Program-made: the position numbers and the translations under genes
From: Ochotona curzoniae
Lineage: Eukaryota > Chordata > Mammalia > Lagomorpha > Ochotonidae
NCBI RefSeq assembly: GCF_017591425.1
Contig: NW_024467106.1
Span: forward strand, 28,138,501-28,202,500
Direction: 5' to 3'
Length of the DNA: 64,000 nucleotides
The notes under the pieces: model-generated
Seen by the model: only the letters and a program-made list of their open reading frames with translations
What the model was told of the DNA's origin: nothing
Database searches by the model: none
In this document: positions 49,728-62,479 of the stretch, piece after piece
How positions within the stretch are numbered: position 1 is the stretch's first letter
How the letters are laid out: every line of letters starts with the position of its first letter

Positions 49728-49728
49728 A
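49689..49728. repeat. (CA)n microsatellite
   Basis: About 19 uninterrupted CA units. Confidence 0.97.
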
Positions 49729-50384
49729 GCTTCATTCTCAGCCTCTGCTTAGCTGCTTCTGATTCCCATTATGTCAGCACCAGACCTTCCAAGAGAGTTC
49801 ATTTGCCCAGTAGTACTATCAGTGTTCCTGAGCTTTGATTGGCTGACTTGAGTCTGGTGCCCATTCTGGAACCAATCCCAGAGCTACCAGACAGATAATG
49901 GCCCTGTGGCCCAACCCTGCTTAGAGCCAGCCTCACAAAGCTCCAAGGCCAAGAGATGGATTAGATTTTTTGTATTAGATTTTCTCTTCTCTCCACCCAT
50001 CCTCTGTCCAGCCCCATGCCCTGGGAGGCTGATCCAATGGGTAACAGCACTCAGATCCTTGTCCTATGGCTCCTGGATAGGTTTGGCTGGTGGGGAGTAC
50101 ATACAGGAGATCAGAGACCCAGGGGAAGGAAACAAGTCAGGGCGTGGTTTCCACTTTGGGTTTCCCTCCCTGGCGACAGCTGTGTTCCTCCCCAGATGTA
50201 GCTACTCCTCTCTTTCTTCCCTCCCCACTCTGTTCTGAACACAGTGACAGCTCTCATCACAATTAGCCAATGGGCATGTTGTCTTCCCTTGCCTGTTCCA
50301 TAGATTTGCACCGTACTCTGAAAGAAGTCCTCCATGAAGTATGCTCCTTGGAGCCGTTCAGGATGAATTTTGTATCTTCCTGTT

Positions 50385-50735
50385 GGCCCTGTGTTGGTTC
50401 TCTGTTGGGTCAGAGTAAATTATACCAAAGTATAGTCTCTTAAAACAAAAAAAAAGAACCGCCATCAGCATTTGCCATCCCACAGTTTCCATGCGTCAGG
50501 CATTCAGAAGGCTTGGATTTAGAATGTCTCATGTGAGACAGCCAAGACGTTCTCTGGGACTGTCGCGTCCTATGGTTCGTTGGGCCTGGAGGATTTGCTT
50601 CCAAGATGGCTGCCTCCCATGGCGGGTACGTGGATGTTGGCCAATGATAGGAGGACTCCATTCCTCACCAGCTGGGCTCTGCATGGATATCTTTGGTATC
50701 TCCACAACATGGTGACTGAGTGACCCAGAGGAAAA
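50385..50735 (-). mobile_element. Old LTR-like repeat, family uncertain
   Basis: TTTCCATGCGTCAGGCATTC, GAGGATTTGCTTCCAAGATG and CACAACATGGTGACTGAGTG resemble an abundant ancient mammalian repeat with the phrase 'cacttccaagatggctcact', which I associate with MaLR-type LTRs. The family and strand are uncertain. Confidence 0.4.
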
Positions 50736-51383
50736 TAAACCCAATCTACTCTTGAAGACCCACTCTGCCTTATCTGTAATGGTCCTCTGATCACCTGGGC
50801 CAGCCTTATTCAGTATGAGAGGGAGCTAAATAAGGACATGACCACTGAGAGGCCAGGATCTCTGGGGCCAGGATGGCTGTGTCAGCCCCTGCCAGAAGTA
50901 ATCCTCAGCTCAAACCAACATGCGTATCCTCTAGAGCAGTGGGCCACTGCTGAGCAAGAAAAAGCGGCATCAGTTCGCGCACCTCGGCAGCTGCACAACA
51001 GGTGCACTTATCCTGGATTCACTATCAGATCCCCAGGTAGAGCAGGTGTCTCCCAACAGTCATAGAGAAAGGCAGTGAGGATCCCCCGAACCCAGGCCAG
51101 GATGGGAAGAAAGACAGGATTCAAGGCATGCCTATATTCATCTTCTGTTTCCGGTTAGTCCCACTGCAATGGTGAAAACAGCCAGGATGCCTGACAGTGT
51201 ATGTGTGTACCCCCTGGCTTGTGGTAGCCTTCACCCTGCCATGGTCTGCTGCTGCTAGAAAGAAGCTCCTAAGCCCTTACTAAACCCTTAGCACTCCCTC
51301 CCTGACAGGATTAGTGACACCACAGCCCTGCCTTCCCTTCTCCTCGCTCCTCTGCTAATGTTTGTCTCTTAATGGAAGATTCT

Positions 51384-51401
51384 TTTTTTTTTTTTTTTTA
51401 G
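51384..51401. repeat. Poly(T) run
   Basis: Eighteen T residues between two copies of GGAAGAT (51376 and 51407), possibly the relic tail of a lost insertion. Confidence 0.9.
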
Positions 51402-51799
51402 TGCATGGAAGATTTTTAAGTTCAGCCCGTGAAGCTAAGTGAGACGTCCCTCAGCCCCCAGCTGGAGCAATCTGGGTTTAGAGTCAGGGAGCCAAGCCAA
51501 AAGGGAGAATGGCTTCTCAACCAGGCATGCCAGGACACCTGCCTGGCAGCCCAACTGCTGTTTCCAAGGTGCGGGCATGAGTGGTGATTCATCAGGACCC
51601 AGCCCTCAGGGCTGCTAGAGCCAAGAGGAGCCTGGGGGACTGTCCCAGAAAGTGCTCCCAGTCTGGGCCCAGCCTCACACATACACATAGACAAAGCCTG
51701 GAGGATGTAAGCTCCCACACAAGCCACTTGCCAGCCAGACAAACCAAGACACAGAGCCAGGCCTGCAGATGAGGGCTCCCTGATGGCCTGCGGTGCCCC

Positions 51800-51837
51800 T
51801 TTCTTTTTCTCTCACTTTCTCTCTTTCTCTCGTTCTT

Positions 51838-51870
<33 letters not shown>
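51800..51870. repeat. (TCTTTC)n / (TTTC)n polypyrimidine tract
   Basis: About 70 nt of pure C/T sequence apart from short breaks, immediately beside the T-rich end of a CSINE. Confidence 0.95.
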
Positions 51871-51871
<1 letters not shown>

Positions 51872-52160
51872 AAAAAGATTATTTTTATTGGAAAGTCATA
51901 TTACAGAGAGAAGGAAAGACAGAAAGATCTTCACCTGCTAGTTCACTCCTCAAATGGCTGCAACATCAGTAGCTGAGCCGATCCTAAGCCAGGAGCCAGG
52001 AGCTTCTTCTGGGTCTTCCACATGGGTGCAGGGTCCCAAGGCTTTGGGCCATCCTCCACTGCTTTCCCAGGCCTCAAACAGGGAGCTGGATGGGAAGTAG
52101 ACACAAACTAGCACCCATATGGGATGCCAGTCCTTGTAGGCAGATTAGCCAATTGAGCCA
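51871..52160 (-). mobile_element. CSINE
   Basis: TAAAAAGATTATTTTTATTG opens the copy. It keeps AGCCAGGAGCCAGGAGCTTC, CATGGGTGCAGGGTCCCAAG and CACCCATATGGGATGCCAG. Confidence 0.9.
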
Positions 52161-52169
52161 TCATGTTCT

Positions 52170-52290
52170 TTCATTGTTCTTTCATTCCCCTAACATCTAT
52201 TTATTGGGCACCTACTATGTGCTACATATTGTCCTAGGATTTAAGATACCAAGGTGAGCAAAGCATGCCATCCCCTGTCCATATCCCCCT
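52170..52290 (-). mobile_element. L2 3' end
   Basis: TCATTCCCCTAACATCTATT, TATTGGGCACCTACTATGTG and AAGGTGAGCAAAGCATGCCA are the reverse complement of the L2 end. Confidence 0.75.
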
Positions 52291-52454
52291 CTGAAGTCCT
52301 TTCACCCTCGAGAACCTAACACCTGTGCTGCCTCTTCCTTGAAGTCTTCCTGGCCTTGACTTGTATATGCTACTCCAGCTAAAGCCAGGACTAGTTCACC
52401 AGGGGAGTGGAACTACAATATTTCCTCCTCACTTCCTCCTCTGGTAGAGGCCAG

Positions 52455-52565
52455 AGGGAACGCACAGAGTCCCGCAGACCTGACCTCAGATCCCAGCTTT
52501 GCCATCGGCAGCCAGAGCTATGACCTTGTGACTCAGCAACTAGCCCGTCTATCATTTTCTCCAAC
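52455..52565 (+). mobile_element. MIR
   Basis: GACCTCAGATCCCAGCTTTG, GCTATGACCTTGTGACTCAG and GTCTATCATTTTCTCCAACC fit the MIR 5' half and core. Confidence 0.72.
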
Positions 52566-53814
52566 CAAGAAGTGGGACAGTGAGAACAACCCAGCAGGCC
52601 TATGGACCCTTGATGCTCCCAATCTCAGGGCCAGTGCACACCAGAGCAGGTCCATGATCTTACAGTAGGACTGGAGCCAAGATGCCTATTTGTTGACCAT
52701 GATCCCCCTGGAGCCCAGCCCAGGACTAGCCCAGAGGTGACTGATTCCACACACATGATGAGTGGACGTCTGTACAAATGACCAACTAATGAACAAATTC
52801 TGGAATTCTATCATTACAAATGGCTTTCCCTGATCTAAAGATATAGACAACTTCTGCCTTAGTCTATTGAACCTCCTGTAGGTACAGAGAACTGAGTTAG
52901 GCTTGGTCATGAATTCATCCCAGGGACACTACTGTTCAAAGTCAGGCTATTGCTTCATTCTTTCCTTTTGATCCGCACTGTTGTTTCTCCACAATAGGCA
53001 TTCTCATGAGCGCAGTTGAACCTTCTTGTTGACATGTAGTCTTAGGAAATGCGCAATTATGGTTTTATGTGTGAGTATTTGGAACCTACCTGAGTATATC
53101 ATGCTACACCTCCACCATCTGTTTCCCTGCCTCTTTAGGAAGAGGCTGTGCCTGCAGGACCCATCCTTCCATCATTTCTCATTGCCTCTTCTTGTCTCCT
53201 GACCACACAGAGGCAGCGAGAAGCCATCTGTGTGTCCTCTGGGGCGAGTGTCCTAGGGTGATCTTCCCACTGTGTGCCTAGGGTATGCAGGCACTGAATT
53301 AGCCCAGCCAGATGCCATGGGGCATGCCTGCTCATGGAACACCACCAGAAAGTCATACAGATGCTGTGTTCTGACCAGCAACTGGAATGATCCGTCCTTC
53401 TAGTTGTTGCCACTCAATCATTATAAAGTGACAACATTTAATTCCTAATTCCAAAGTCACCAAGCATCTTTGCCTGTGCCTGTGGGCTTCTGAGCCTCCT
53501 TATTTGTAACTTCCTTGCTATCTGTAATGTGCTCCTGTTTTCAAGTGGGTTACTGTCTTTCTACTGTTGGTTTACAGGTGTTCCATGTATAACATGACCA
53601 GTAGCACCATGTTGACATTGAGCCTTAGGCACACCTCCTTCCCTGTTGTGCCCTGTGGTCTCTATCCTTTTTCTACCAGAGATGCTCACATGTTGGTAGA
53701 ATCACATTAGTCAGTGTTTGGCCTTAGGGGCTGTGTTTGGAAAAGCACTGGTGTTGACTTGCTTCACTGCCTGTTTCACCCACCAAGGACTTTCCCCTTC
53801 CTGCAGGAAGCTTG

Positions 53815-53975
53815 CTGCCTCACCTGCTGGCCTTTACATATGCTGCTGCCTCCTCTCGATGTACCCTCACCCTTCACCACCTTTCCTTGACTGAGCCAGC
53901 AATTCCTAATTCTCCTGGACCCCCTCGAGATTCTTTCTCTAGAAACCACCCCTGATCCCAGAATAGCACATGGCA
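53815..53975 (+). mobile_element. Possible L2 fragment
   Basis: GCTGGCCTTTACATATGCTG followed by CTGCCTCCTCTCGATGTACC resembles the L2 'gcctttgcacttgctgttccctctgcctgga' region. Confidence 0.45.
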
Positions 53976-55524
53976 GAGTAGAGGCGGGTTGGCACTGACT
54001 GGAGCCTAGCCAGGGTGGCCAAATCCAGGGTAGACAGAGGCCTGGAATCCTTGCCGAGCTGTGTGACCTCCTATACCTGGGACCAAGAGCTCAAGGGTCT
54101 CTTTCCTTCCCCCACCCATTACCCCAGCTAACCCTATCCCAGATTTTATAAGCCTGAGAATTTCTTCACGCCCCCCTGCTCACCCTTAGCACCTTGGATA
54201 AGACCCAATGTCACCATTTCCCAACCACCTGGAGATAGGATCAATAAGTCCCATCCCTCAGATCAGAGGGAACCTACATCTAACTCCAAGCTGTCTTCCA
54301 GTCCCCAGGAGCTTCCCAGTCTTGTTTTCTAGGTTTACTCAGTGCTGGTATGCTCACACGGTCCCTGTGTTCCCTGTGCCCTGGATCACACCAATCCCTG
54401 CAGGAAATGTGGTCTTCCTCAATGTCTCTGTCCATGCAACACGAAACAAAGCCAAAATCCACCCTCTCTTACTAGGCCTCGTGAGGGGTTTCAGCGAAGA
54501 CCTGGGGACCCAGCATAATGGGAGTTTGGACCAGAGATATGATCCAAGCAACTCCAATTGAACTTGATCTAGCTACTGCTGACTTTGTGGGTCCTCACTC
54601 AATCCAGGCAGTCTCTCCTCCTTCGACCTTCCCCTCTTCTGGGATCTCTCCTCCTCGAGAGAAAAAATCACTGCAGCCTGGGAGAGAGGCAGGAGAGTGA
54701 CAGGCCTCCCCTCCGCTGCCCTGGCTCCTGCCTGCCTGCATGCCTGGGAAGGCTCTTCCATAACTCTGCCAGGCTAATCACAGTTCCTCTCTATGCCAAG
54801 AGAGTCCCTTGTAAAACTTTTCTTCCCTACACATTAAGGAATCTGCTCCCCAAGTAGCCAGGGGATCTTTGTGTAGAACTCAGGCGGCTCATCTCGCAGC
54901 CTAGCACCCTGAGTTACTATCCCAGGCATCACCACCTCCAGCCACATTTCCTTTCTTTATGCCCTTCTCTCTCCTTTTTGCTGGGCCCCCTCCTGCAGCT
55001 GAGCCTCAACTGGAGCCTGGATGGCTGCTCTATGTACCAGCTGCCTGAGTTGAGCCCTGCTCTCCCTCCCCACCATGCCAGTCTGCCGTCCACCCTGGCT
55101 TAAAGCAAAGATTCCAGCAGATTGCAAATTGCATGTCTCAGACTTGCAGGGCGATTGGTCAGCAATTCGCTTTTCCGGGTGGAGACTAATCTGTTTAACA
55201 AAAATAGAACCTACAGTAAAGCAAGAATTAAATACTTCTAATCATAGAGCAGTTTGCCTGTGCCAGAAAAGAAGGGGCTAGAAGGATATGGGTGGTTGGG
55301 GAGCCTGGGAGGGGGGGAGGCCAGATGATGTGTGAATCCATAGCAGTAAGGCTCCCTTGGCTCAATGCTGACAATTGGGAACCTGGTATGGCCAGGTCCC
55401 TTCTGTCAGTGACACAGATACAAATAGGACCACCAGCTATCTGTGTGTATGCCCAAACCAGAAAAGCTGGGAGTCATTCCTTTCTTTGCCGTGCCCCCAC
55501 AGACCCCGCCTCCTGCCCGTCTTT

Positions 55525-55690
55525 TGAGTCATCGCTTTGTCTGCATCCAAGTCCTTCTCTCTCCTCCCCCTGGATTCTACACCAGCTTCCAACCAGCCTC
55601 CTCACTTCCTGTGCTACCCTTAAAGTCATCCATTTTCCTAAGTTGCCCTTGGACCTGTCACTCCTGGCTTATGCCGCAGCCACAACTCCC
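55525..55690 (+). mobile_element. Possible L2 fragment
   Basis: CACTTCCTGTGCTACCCTTA and TTGGACCTGTCACTCCTGGC resemble L2 internal sequence. The similarity is weak. Confidence 0.35.
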
Positions 55691-56814
55691 CACTTGGAGC
55701 ATGGAATCCATGTCTGAGGTGGCTCCTGCCCCCTAGCCCCATCCCACCAATCAGCTTGCACTACTTTCTAGGTCTCCAGAGGTGCACCCCCTCTTTGTGG
55801 CTGCTGGGTATTGCACCTGTTGTGTCCTCTCCTTTCCTCTTTGCCTGGCGAACACACCTGTGCTTATCTACACCCTGCAGTTCATGAGCAAGAACACAGG
55901 GCAAGTGCAGAGATGCCACCTGCAGGAAGAGTTTCACCCCTGGGGCTAGGTGAATGGAAGGAGGAAGAGAGCATTCCAGGCTCCCAGAGCTCATAGGAAA
56001 GACTCCATGCAACCAGCATTCAGCTGGGGCCCAGTCCAGCTACCATCGGCAGCTGCCAGGGGTACAGTGGGGAAGAGCTAGAAATTCTGTAGGAAGCTGG
56101 TGGTGGGTGCCCAACAAGAACAGGAAAGTAAAGACTCTGTGATCTGCCACAGCTCTCCCTGCTTCCCTCCAAGGCTCCTAGAGTCAGGAGCTACCAGCAA
56201 GGGAGCCAAGGAGATGTAGCTCACAGAGACCCAGGCCCAGCATCATGGGGCAGGTCTTCTACAGGAACAGGGCCATGTAGGAGCTGAGAGGCAGTGGGTA
56301 AATCATCATGACAGCCCCTTCTCCCCAACTGATCTAGTCTTGCCCACCTCCTATGCAGGTAAAAACTGGATGTTTCACATGCACATTCCTCCATGGAACC
56401 CTGTGAGAACTGACATGACCACGTGACCATGGGGAGGCTGGAGCCAGCTCCAGCAGGTGCCCCAGAGAACTGAATGCTCACTACCAATATTGGGAACATC
56501 TATACCAGCTGTTAAATTGTTGCTAGCTTGAAATTCACCATAGTGAGAGTATTTACTCTGCAGAAATTGGCAAACCCTACCAAACAGAGCTCTCTGCCCC
56601 TGTCCCGGAAGAGCCAGCTGTTACACATTTGGCAATACATCCTTGACTGCCTTATCTTGCCTCCTCCTCTGCCTGCCCCTTCCCTACCCTCTGTCTCCAT
56701 GCCCTAGTCTGAGGCTGTTTAGAACTTACTCTAGTCCCGTGCAGAGGGCTCCTTTGCTGATCAATGGCTGGTTCTTAAAGAAGGGAAACAGGATATAATC
56801 TGTGGTGAGGAGCA

Positions 56815-56965
56815 TGCACTTGAAGTTGACAAATCCAAGGTGAGTCCCGGATCTACTTCCTTCCTGTTATGTGACTCTGGGCCAGTTCCTGACCCCTGAG
56901 CCCCTCAGTTTCCTCATCTGTCAAATGGAAGTCATAATGCATTCTGCATCCCACGGAGGATCTTG
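56815..56965 (+). mobile_element. MIR, well preserved
   Basis: GAGTCCCGGATCTACTTCCT, TTATGTGACTCTGGGCCAGT and CCTCAGTTTCCTCATCTGTC are a clear plus-strand MIR core. Confidence 0.9.
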
Positions 56966-57264
56966 TTGAGACCATATTCATAAGGGAGAATGTTTCAGCC
57001 AGGCTCAGGAGGACTCAAGGACTGTGCCCTTTGCAAGTTTTGCAAAGAGAAAAGGGACTTGGCCCAGGTTCCCAGAAAGAAAAAGAGAAAGTGGCTGAAT
57101 TCTGCCTGCGTCTACGTCTTTCACTGCTCTTTTTTGTTCCCCAAAGTTGAGGGGGAGATGTGCTTATGTTTGCACAGATCTTTGGCTCTCATTCAGGAAA
57201 ATGCTAAACTGTCAGTAAAAATTAATCTGTTTCAGGAGAGTATTATTTGGCCGGTGATGATGTT

Positions 57265-57480
57265 GCTATCATTGCCTTGTAAACATGCACCTCCTTATAA
57301 CATCTCTTCAGATGTTCTTATTATTAGAATAGTATCTGCTCATTGTAGAATACCAACAGATAGCACAAAGTAACAAAGCTACCAGACAGGTACAACAAGG
57401 GGTTAACATTTTTACCCAGTAGGAGTAGCTTTTTACAGAATTCTATGCTATGCACACAGTTTTTATCTTTTTTTAAAAAG
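57265..57480 (+). mobile_element. Possible ancient L1 fragment
   Basis: TCTGCTCATTGTAGAATACC followed by AACAGATAGCACAAAGTAAC and a T/A-rich end resembles the 'atgctcattgtagaaaatttgg' phrase of old L1 3' ends. The similarity is weak. Confidence 0.35.
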
Positions 57481-57657
57481 CCTGGATTATTCGTGATTGT
57501 GCTAGTTAGGATAAGTAAGATTAGCTGCTGGAATGAAGCTCTCTCAGAACCGGAGTGGGTTCACGCAAAGTGGGTGAGTCTCTTAAGCAAATTCCGGAAT
57601 CAGTGTTGCTGGCTGGTGGGCAGGCTCTCCCCGCAGGGTCCACTCAGCCGCTCCTGG

Positions 57658-57677
57658 CCAGCGCCCTCTGCCGGCAC
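57658..57677 (-). promoter_or_regulatory. Putative CTCF site
   Basis: CCAGCGCCCTCTGCCGGCAC is one transition away from a common CTCF-site form (CCAGCGCCCTCTGCTGGC). It sits in a locally CpG-bearing, repeat-poor stretch. Read on the minus strand it carries the AGAGGGCGCTGG core. No binding evidence is available. Confidence 0.4.
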
Positions 57678-58689
57678 ACACCTGTTAGCTGCAAAAACGC
57701 AGAACATCTTCTAAGGAACAGAACATTCGGTAGGAGTCCTGAGAGGGCTGAAACCAATCTCCCCCGGCAGAGAGAGGTGTGGAAAGCTCCTGAATTGGGG
57801 TAATTGGGGCGAGCCGGGAACAAAGTAACAGGTGTGGTTGGTGGAGAGGAAGCGGGGCAGGCAAAGTCCTTCGAGCTTGCGCCTTGACAAATCAAGTCTT
57901 GACAGGCTTCGGCTGTTCAAAGATGGCCACTTGAACCTCACTGGAGGTGTGTTGTTGAACATGAAGTCAACCACAAGGTGACTCTTCCGCTCCATCGGAG
58001 TTAGGTGTTGCGGACCCCAGTTACAAGGTGGGCTACAGCGGGCTCTGTCTTTCTGTCAGGAGCAGCTGTTCTGGCATTGCCAGTTTTCATGCGGCAGGAA
58101 TGCATACAACTATTAGGCAGCCAAGAAGAACTCCTGATAAGCATTTCTGAGGAAGGGGCTTCCTTGTTGTCTGGGATCCCACAGATTCATTTGTCTCATT
58201 CCCCCACCCCATACACACAAACACGCACACACAGTGTTCCTCGAGCCCCAGCGTTTGCTTGTAGGCCCTGAGCATCAGATTGGCAGGTGGGTAAAGGTAG
58301 ATTTGAGGAATCTTGTGAGAGGCCTATACAACCTTGGAATTGTCATTGGGTCACTTCTACTCCCATCCATTGGCTAGAACCACTGAATGACCACACTAAC
58401 TACCCAGAAGATTGGGCAATGTAGCTGGTTCTGGAGAGCAGCTTGCCAGTATCTGGCACAATCAGGATATAACTTGTTACTCGCATGCTCTCCAGGCTGT
58501 GTAACTCAGATCCAATGGCAGTCCCTGGCATGGCCTGTTGAGGCTCTGGCTGGTCTTGCCTCTCCACCACTTTGGCCGTGGCGTTCCTTGGTCATCTCCT
58601 CCTTAGTGAACACTCTTAGCCTCACTGGTCCTGTTTCAGATCCTCTGATTCCCCTTCAGTTTTCCATCTTGAGACCTTCATACTTCAGA

Positions 58690-59015
58690 TTCCCTCCTCC
58701 CATACTGCTCTTCTCTTCACTCTGGCTCAGCTCACCCCTTCAGGGCCCAAGGCCAATGCCACCTCCATCAAAGGCCCTCTGTGACCTCTGATCTACATTA
58801 GCGTCCTGTGGCACTCCCTCTCATAGTCCCTTGCCCGGTCCTTCTCACTTGTAATAGCTTATCACTCTGCTTGCTCACATGTTCACGGCTGAACATCTCT
58901 CTCCTGTGATAAGCTCCGTACGGTCCAAGGTCATGATGATTTTGCCCGCTCTTCAATCTGGTGTCTGCCTGGTGTGTACCTGGCACATCACAGATGGCCA
59001 ACATTCACGTTGCTT
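58690..59015 (+). mobile_element. L2, 3' portion
   Basis: GCTCAGCTCACCCCTTCAGG, TGTGGCACTCCCTCTCATAG, ACTTGTAATAGCTTATCACT and GGTGTGTACCTGGCACATCA follow L2 consensus order over more than 300 nt. Confidence 0.78.
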
Positions 59016-59225
59016 GAATATACACATCCCTAATCTGAAAATATGAAATCCCAGTTGCCCCAAAACCTAAAACATTTTAAATGCCAACATCATGCTCAAA
59101 AAGTTTCAGACTTGGAGATTAGAAGATGCTCAACCAGTAATGTCTATGCAAATATTTCAAAAACAAAAACTCTGAAACACTCTTATTCCAGGCCTGTGAG
59201 GATACAGAATACTTAACCTGTACCG
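59015..59225. mobile_element. Ancient non-autonomous DNA transposon with internal repeats
   Basis: CACATCCCTAATCTGAAAAT, CATCATGCTCAAAAAGTTTC, GATGCTCAACCAGTAATGTC and a terminal AGAATACTTAACCTGTA match an abundant mammalian repeat of the form 'catccctaatccgaaaatccgaaa...gatactcaacctgta'. The family name is not assigned here. Confidence 0.62.
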
Positions 59226-60387
59226 TGTATCCTGTCATGTGTCTGGATCACAGTGTACTTCACCTTCCCGCCTTTTCTTGGACATTTCATCCGTGTCTGA
59301 TGCTTTTTGATTCTAGAGAAAGAAACCTAACTGTAGTATTACAATAACTGGGTGTGATGAAGGAGCTGGTTCCCCTCTCCTGGGCCTTCCAGCAGCTGTC
59401 TCCTACAGGTCCCCAGCCCCACCTGAGGCCATCCTGTGCTTTCTAGGGGATCACTGCTTAGATCTTATGTAACACCTGATTAAGGTCCCTCAGAAGGACA
59501 TCCCTCTATCAGCAGGGAATAGATCACACTCCCCAGCCTTCTCCTCTTTACTCCCTGCAAAGCTAGGGATCCCAGGGTCCTGTGAGTGCATCTGACATTC
59601 CCAGAGGCTTGGACCTATAAAAGGAATTTTCAGCGAAAGAAAATGCATGCGATCATATGCAAAACACAGCCTCTCCTCTCGTCCAGGGGGTGACACAGAA
59701 CAAAGCAATACTCTTCACTATCACAGAAGGTGTGGGTGGCTGCATACCCAATTATTTTCTCTTTTGCTCTTTGAAATTCTGCCATCCCTGTGGAAACAGA
59801 GGACACCTTCAGGCCTTCGGGATGGACATCTCGACCCTTTAGGAAAGCCTCATGGGCAATCTAAGTCCATGAGCTCTGTGGCTAGCTGCAGAATGGTGCA
59901 AGGTGGACTTGGGTCATGCACACAGGCAGTGATATGCTACCCTTTCCAACAGAGTTGACAAGGAGACCCCACTGCCCTTCAGCTTGTATCTACTTGGAGA
60001 GCTCCCTGTCAGAGTGATGTGTCAGGATAAATCTTCTCCCACAGCACAGAGCTAACACTCCAAGAAGCCCATGTGTTCATACCTGCTAAAGGCAAACACA
60101 ACTACCTGAACACAAGGGCGGGAAAAGAAAACCCTTCCTAACTGTAGCACCATGAGCTGCGGGGATGTGCCTCTCTGTGGATCTGATCTCTACCTCATCA
60201 GCCTGAGCCACGAGGGTCTTCCCTCTGACTAGCATCCAGCAACAACCCAATATTGGCTGTAAATTTTGCAGAAGCACCAAAGACTCCACCTGACTGCTTC
60301 CCCAACCCTACACCTGACTATGCTCTGGAAAAGGCATCCGAGCCTCTGCTGTGAAATTGGGAGACTGAGGGGATGGAGGGGAGGACA

Positions 60388-60411
60388 CACACACGCACAC
60401 ACACACACACA
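60388..60411. repeat. (CA)n microsatellite
   Basis: About 12 CA units with one CG. Confidence 0.95.
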
Positions 60412-61458
60412 GCTCCAAAATACCACTTGAGCATATGCCTCATAAGGTGTTGTTTCTGATGAACACTGGGGCAGCGTTTTTCCAAGAGTGGGTTTCTAGA
60501 ATCCCAGATTGGTAGGCTCCTCCCCAGTGAAAGTTCTGGGGACTCTGAGCTGTCATCAGGAGGGAGTTTGCTAACTCTGCTTAACTGGAGAAATCATGAG
60601 CTTCCCTCCACCCTGACCCCTGCCCTAGGCCATTCTCTTTCCCCCTTGCCTTCTTTCATTTCCAGAAAAGACCCTGGGGAGTAGATATTCTTCTATTTTT
60701 CCAGGCAGAAGATGCCATGCTTTAGAGCTACTCAATGACTGTCCAAGCCCATGTTGTTGACATATTTTTTTCAAATCTGATGAATATCAAAGCGTAGGGT
60801 GTTCCCTGCAGGTGATTCTGTGTATCCTGAACATTTGTTTGACGCAAGAAGCTTTATTGATGTTCATGGAAGTCAAGCTATTGGTTTGGATTAACTTATT
60901 TCTTTGATATTAATTAGCAATATCTCTTTATCTCTTTTTAAAAAAAGAAACATCCTTCTAAGTTACCCACTTAGGACTTTAACTCTATTATTTTGTTTGT
61001 CTTCCAACACTGCTCTTTGATCATTCTTGCATGCTTCTGAGCAGTTAGAATCTACCATCAACCAGCACTCCAACCATAGACGAGAACCCATGCCAGGCCT
61101 TTAGAGGGGAGAGTTCCTACAGGGAGCTGTTGTTGGAAGGGATAAAGGCGTAGGTGCTCTGTTCTCAGTGATGAGTTTGGACAGAAAAACACCACTTGCA
61201 TTGGGCTGGGAGAACAGAAGGGAGGGCCTGTGTTGCCAGTGCCTTGGAAACACCGGAGCTGGTTGGTTTTCTCGACAGGATGCAAGTGAAGAATGGAGTC
61301 TCCCTTTAGGGGGAGGGCAGGGAGTGGTGCTAAAATGAACATGGAGCAGATTGGGATACCAAGGAAATGATGGAGGTGACACCCCTGCCACTGTTTCTTT
61401 GTTTCTGTTGCTTTGGGGACCATGCCTCTGGCCACTGAGCAGACAGCCAAGAGCTCTC

Positions 61459-61590
61459 ACACACACACATGCATAGCTGCATATATGCGGAATTCATGCA
61501 TGTGGACTCATGCACATACCTGCATGCACATGCTAACATGCACAGACACACAAATACATGTATGTACACACACTTACATGCACACAATAC
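61459..61590. repeat. Degenerate CA/ATGCA-rich tract
   Basis: Clusters of CACACACACATGCAT, ATACCTGCATGCACATGC and ACACACTTACATGCACAC. Low-complexity and alternating purine-pyrimidine in character. Confidence 0.8.
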
Positions 61591-62479
61591 ATTAATAACA
61601 CAGGAACCCAGGAGCTATTGGGCCTTCCAGACCCCTGCAGTCACTGGAAGCTCCTATTGCTGCAACAGAAAAAGCGGGAAAAGAGAAAGCTTTTCCCTGA
61701 TGCATTCTTTTTCATCTCCACAAATGCTTTCTTAACAGAACCTAAACAGAACAGAAGGCAGGGGATTCTGGGAAATGTGGTTTCCTGACTTTCAGAAGAA
61801 GAAATGTGAATTGTGAACCTCCACAAAGATACCAAGCAGACTCCACTGCCTTGGGATTTGGTCCATCACAAGAATTGTTCTCAAATGGATAGGGTGTCTG
61901 TTGTGTCATCCCTCAGACCACACATGACAAAAGCTGAAGAAGCATCACAACATCTATAGATACAAGCCTGTTTACTCAGATGGGTCAAAAAGAAGCCTGG
62001 CTCAAGCTAGAATTTTACAAACCAAAGCCAGCTGCTCCTGGAGGAGGTGGCAGGTCATGATGAAGGTCTAGTTGCCTCATAGCAATTGCTCGGGTGCCAT
62101 TGCCTCCTGCTCCCACTCTGTGTCTCGCTCAGACTCCATCAGATTGCAAGAGAGAGCCTCAAAGCCATGGGAGACCAGGTGTCTTTGGTTGTGTTACCCA
62201 GCAAACTCAGGGACAAAGATTTGCCTACAGGAAGTTTACCAAGGGAGCACTCAGCATCAAAAGCCAGAATTGGACTGGCAAAACAAGAAGGGGCAGAAGG
62301 ACAGATGGAAATGTGGCACTGTCCTGCACTGAGGTGAGGGTGCTAGAACCATGATGGGGTGCTGCACTGCCCAGCATGTCAGTGGTTGGAGGACCACATG
62401 TATGTCAGTTGTCCCTTAAGCCTATGCTGGGAACCTTCAGGAAATTCATGGGAGATGCGTATAGGGTAAAGGGTATGAT

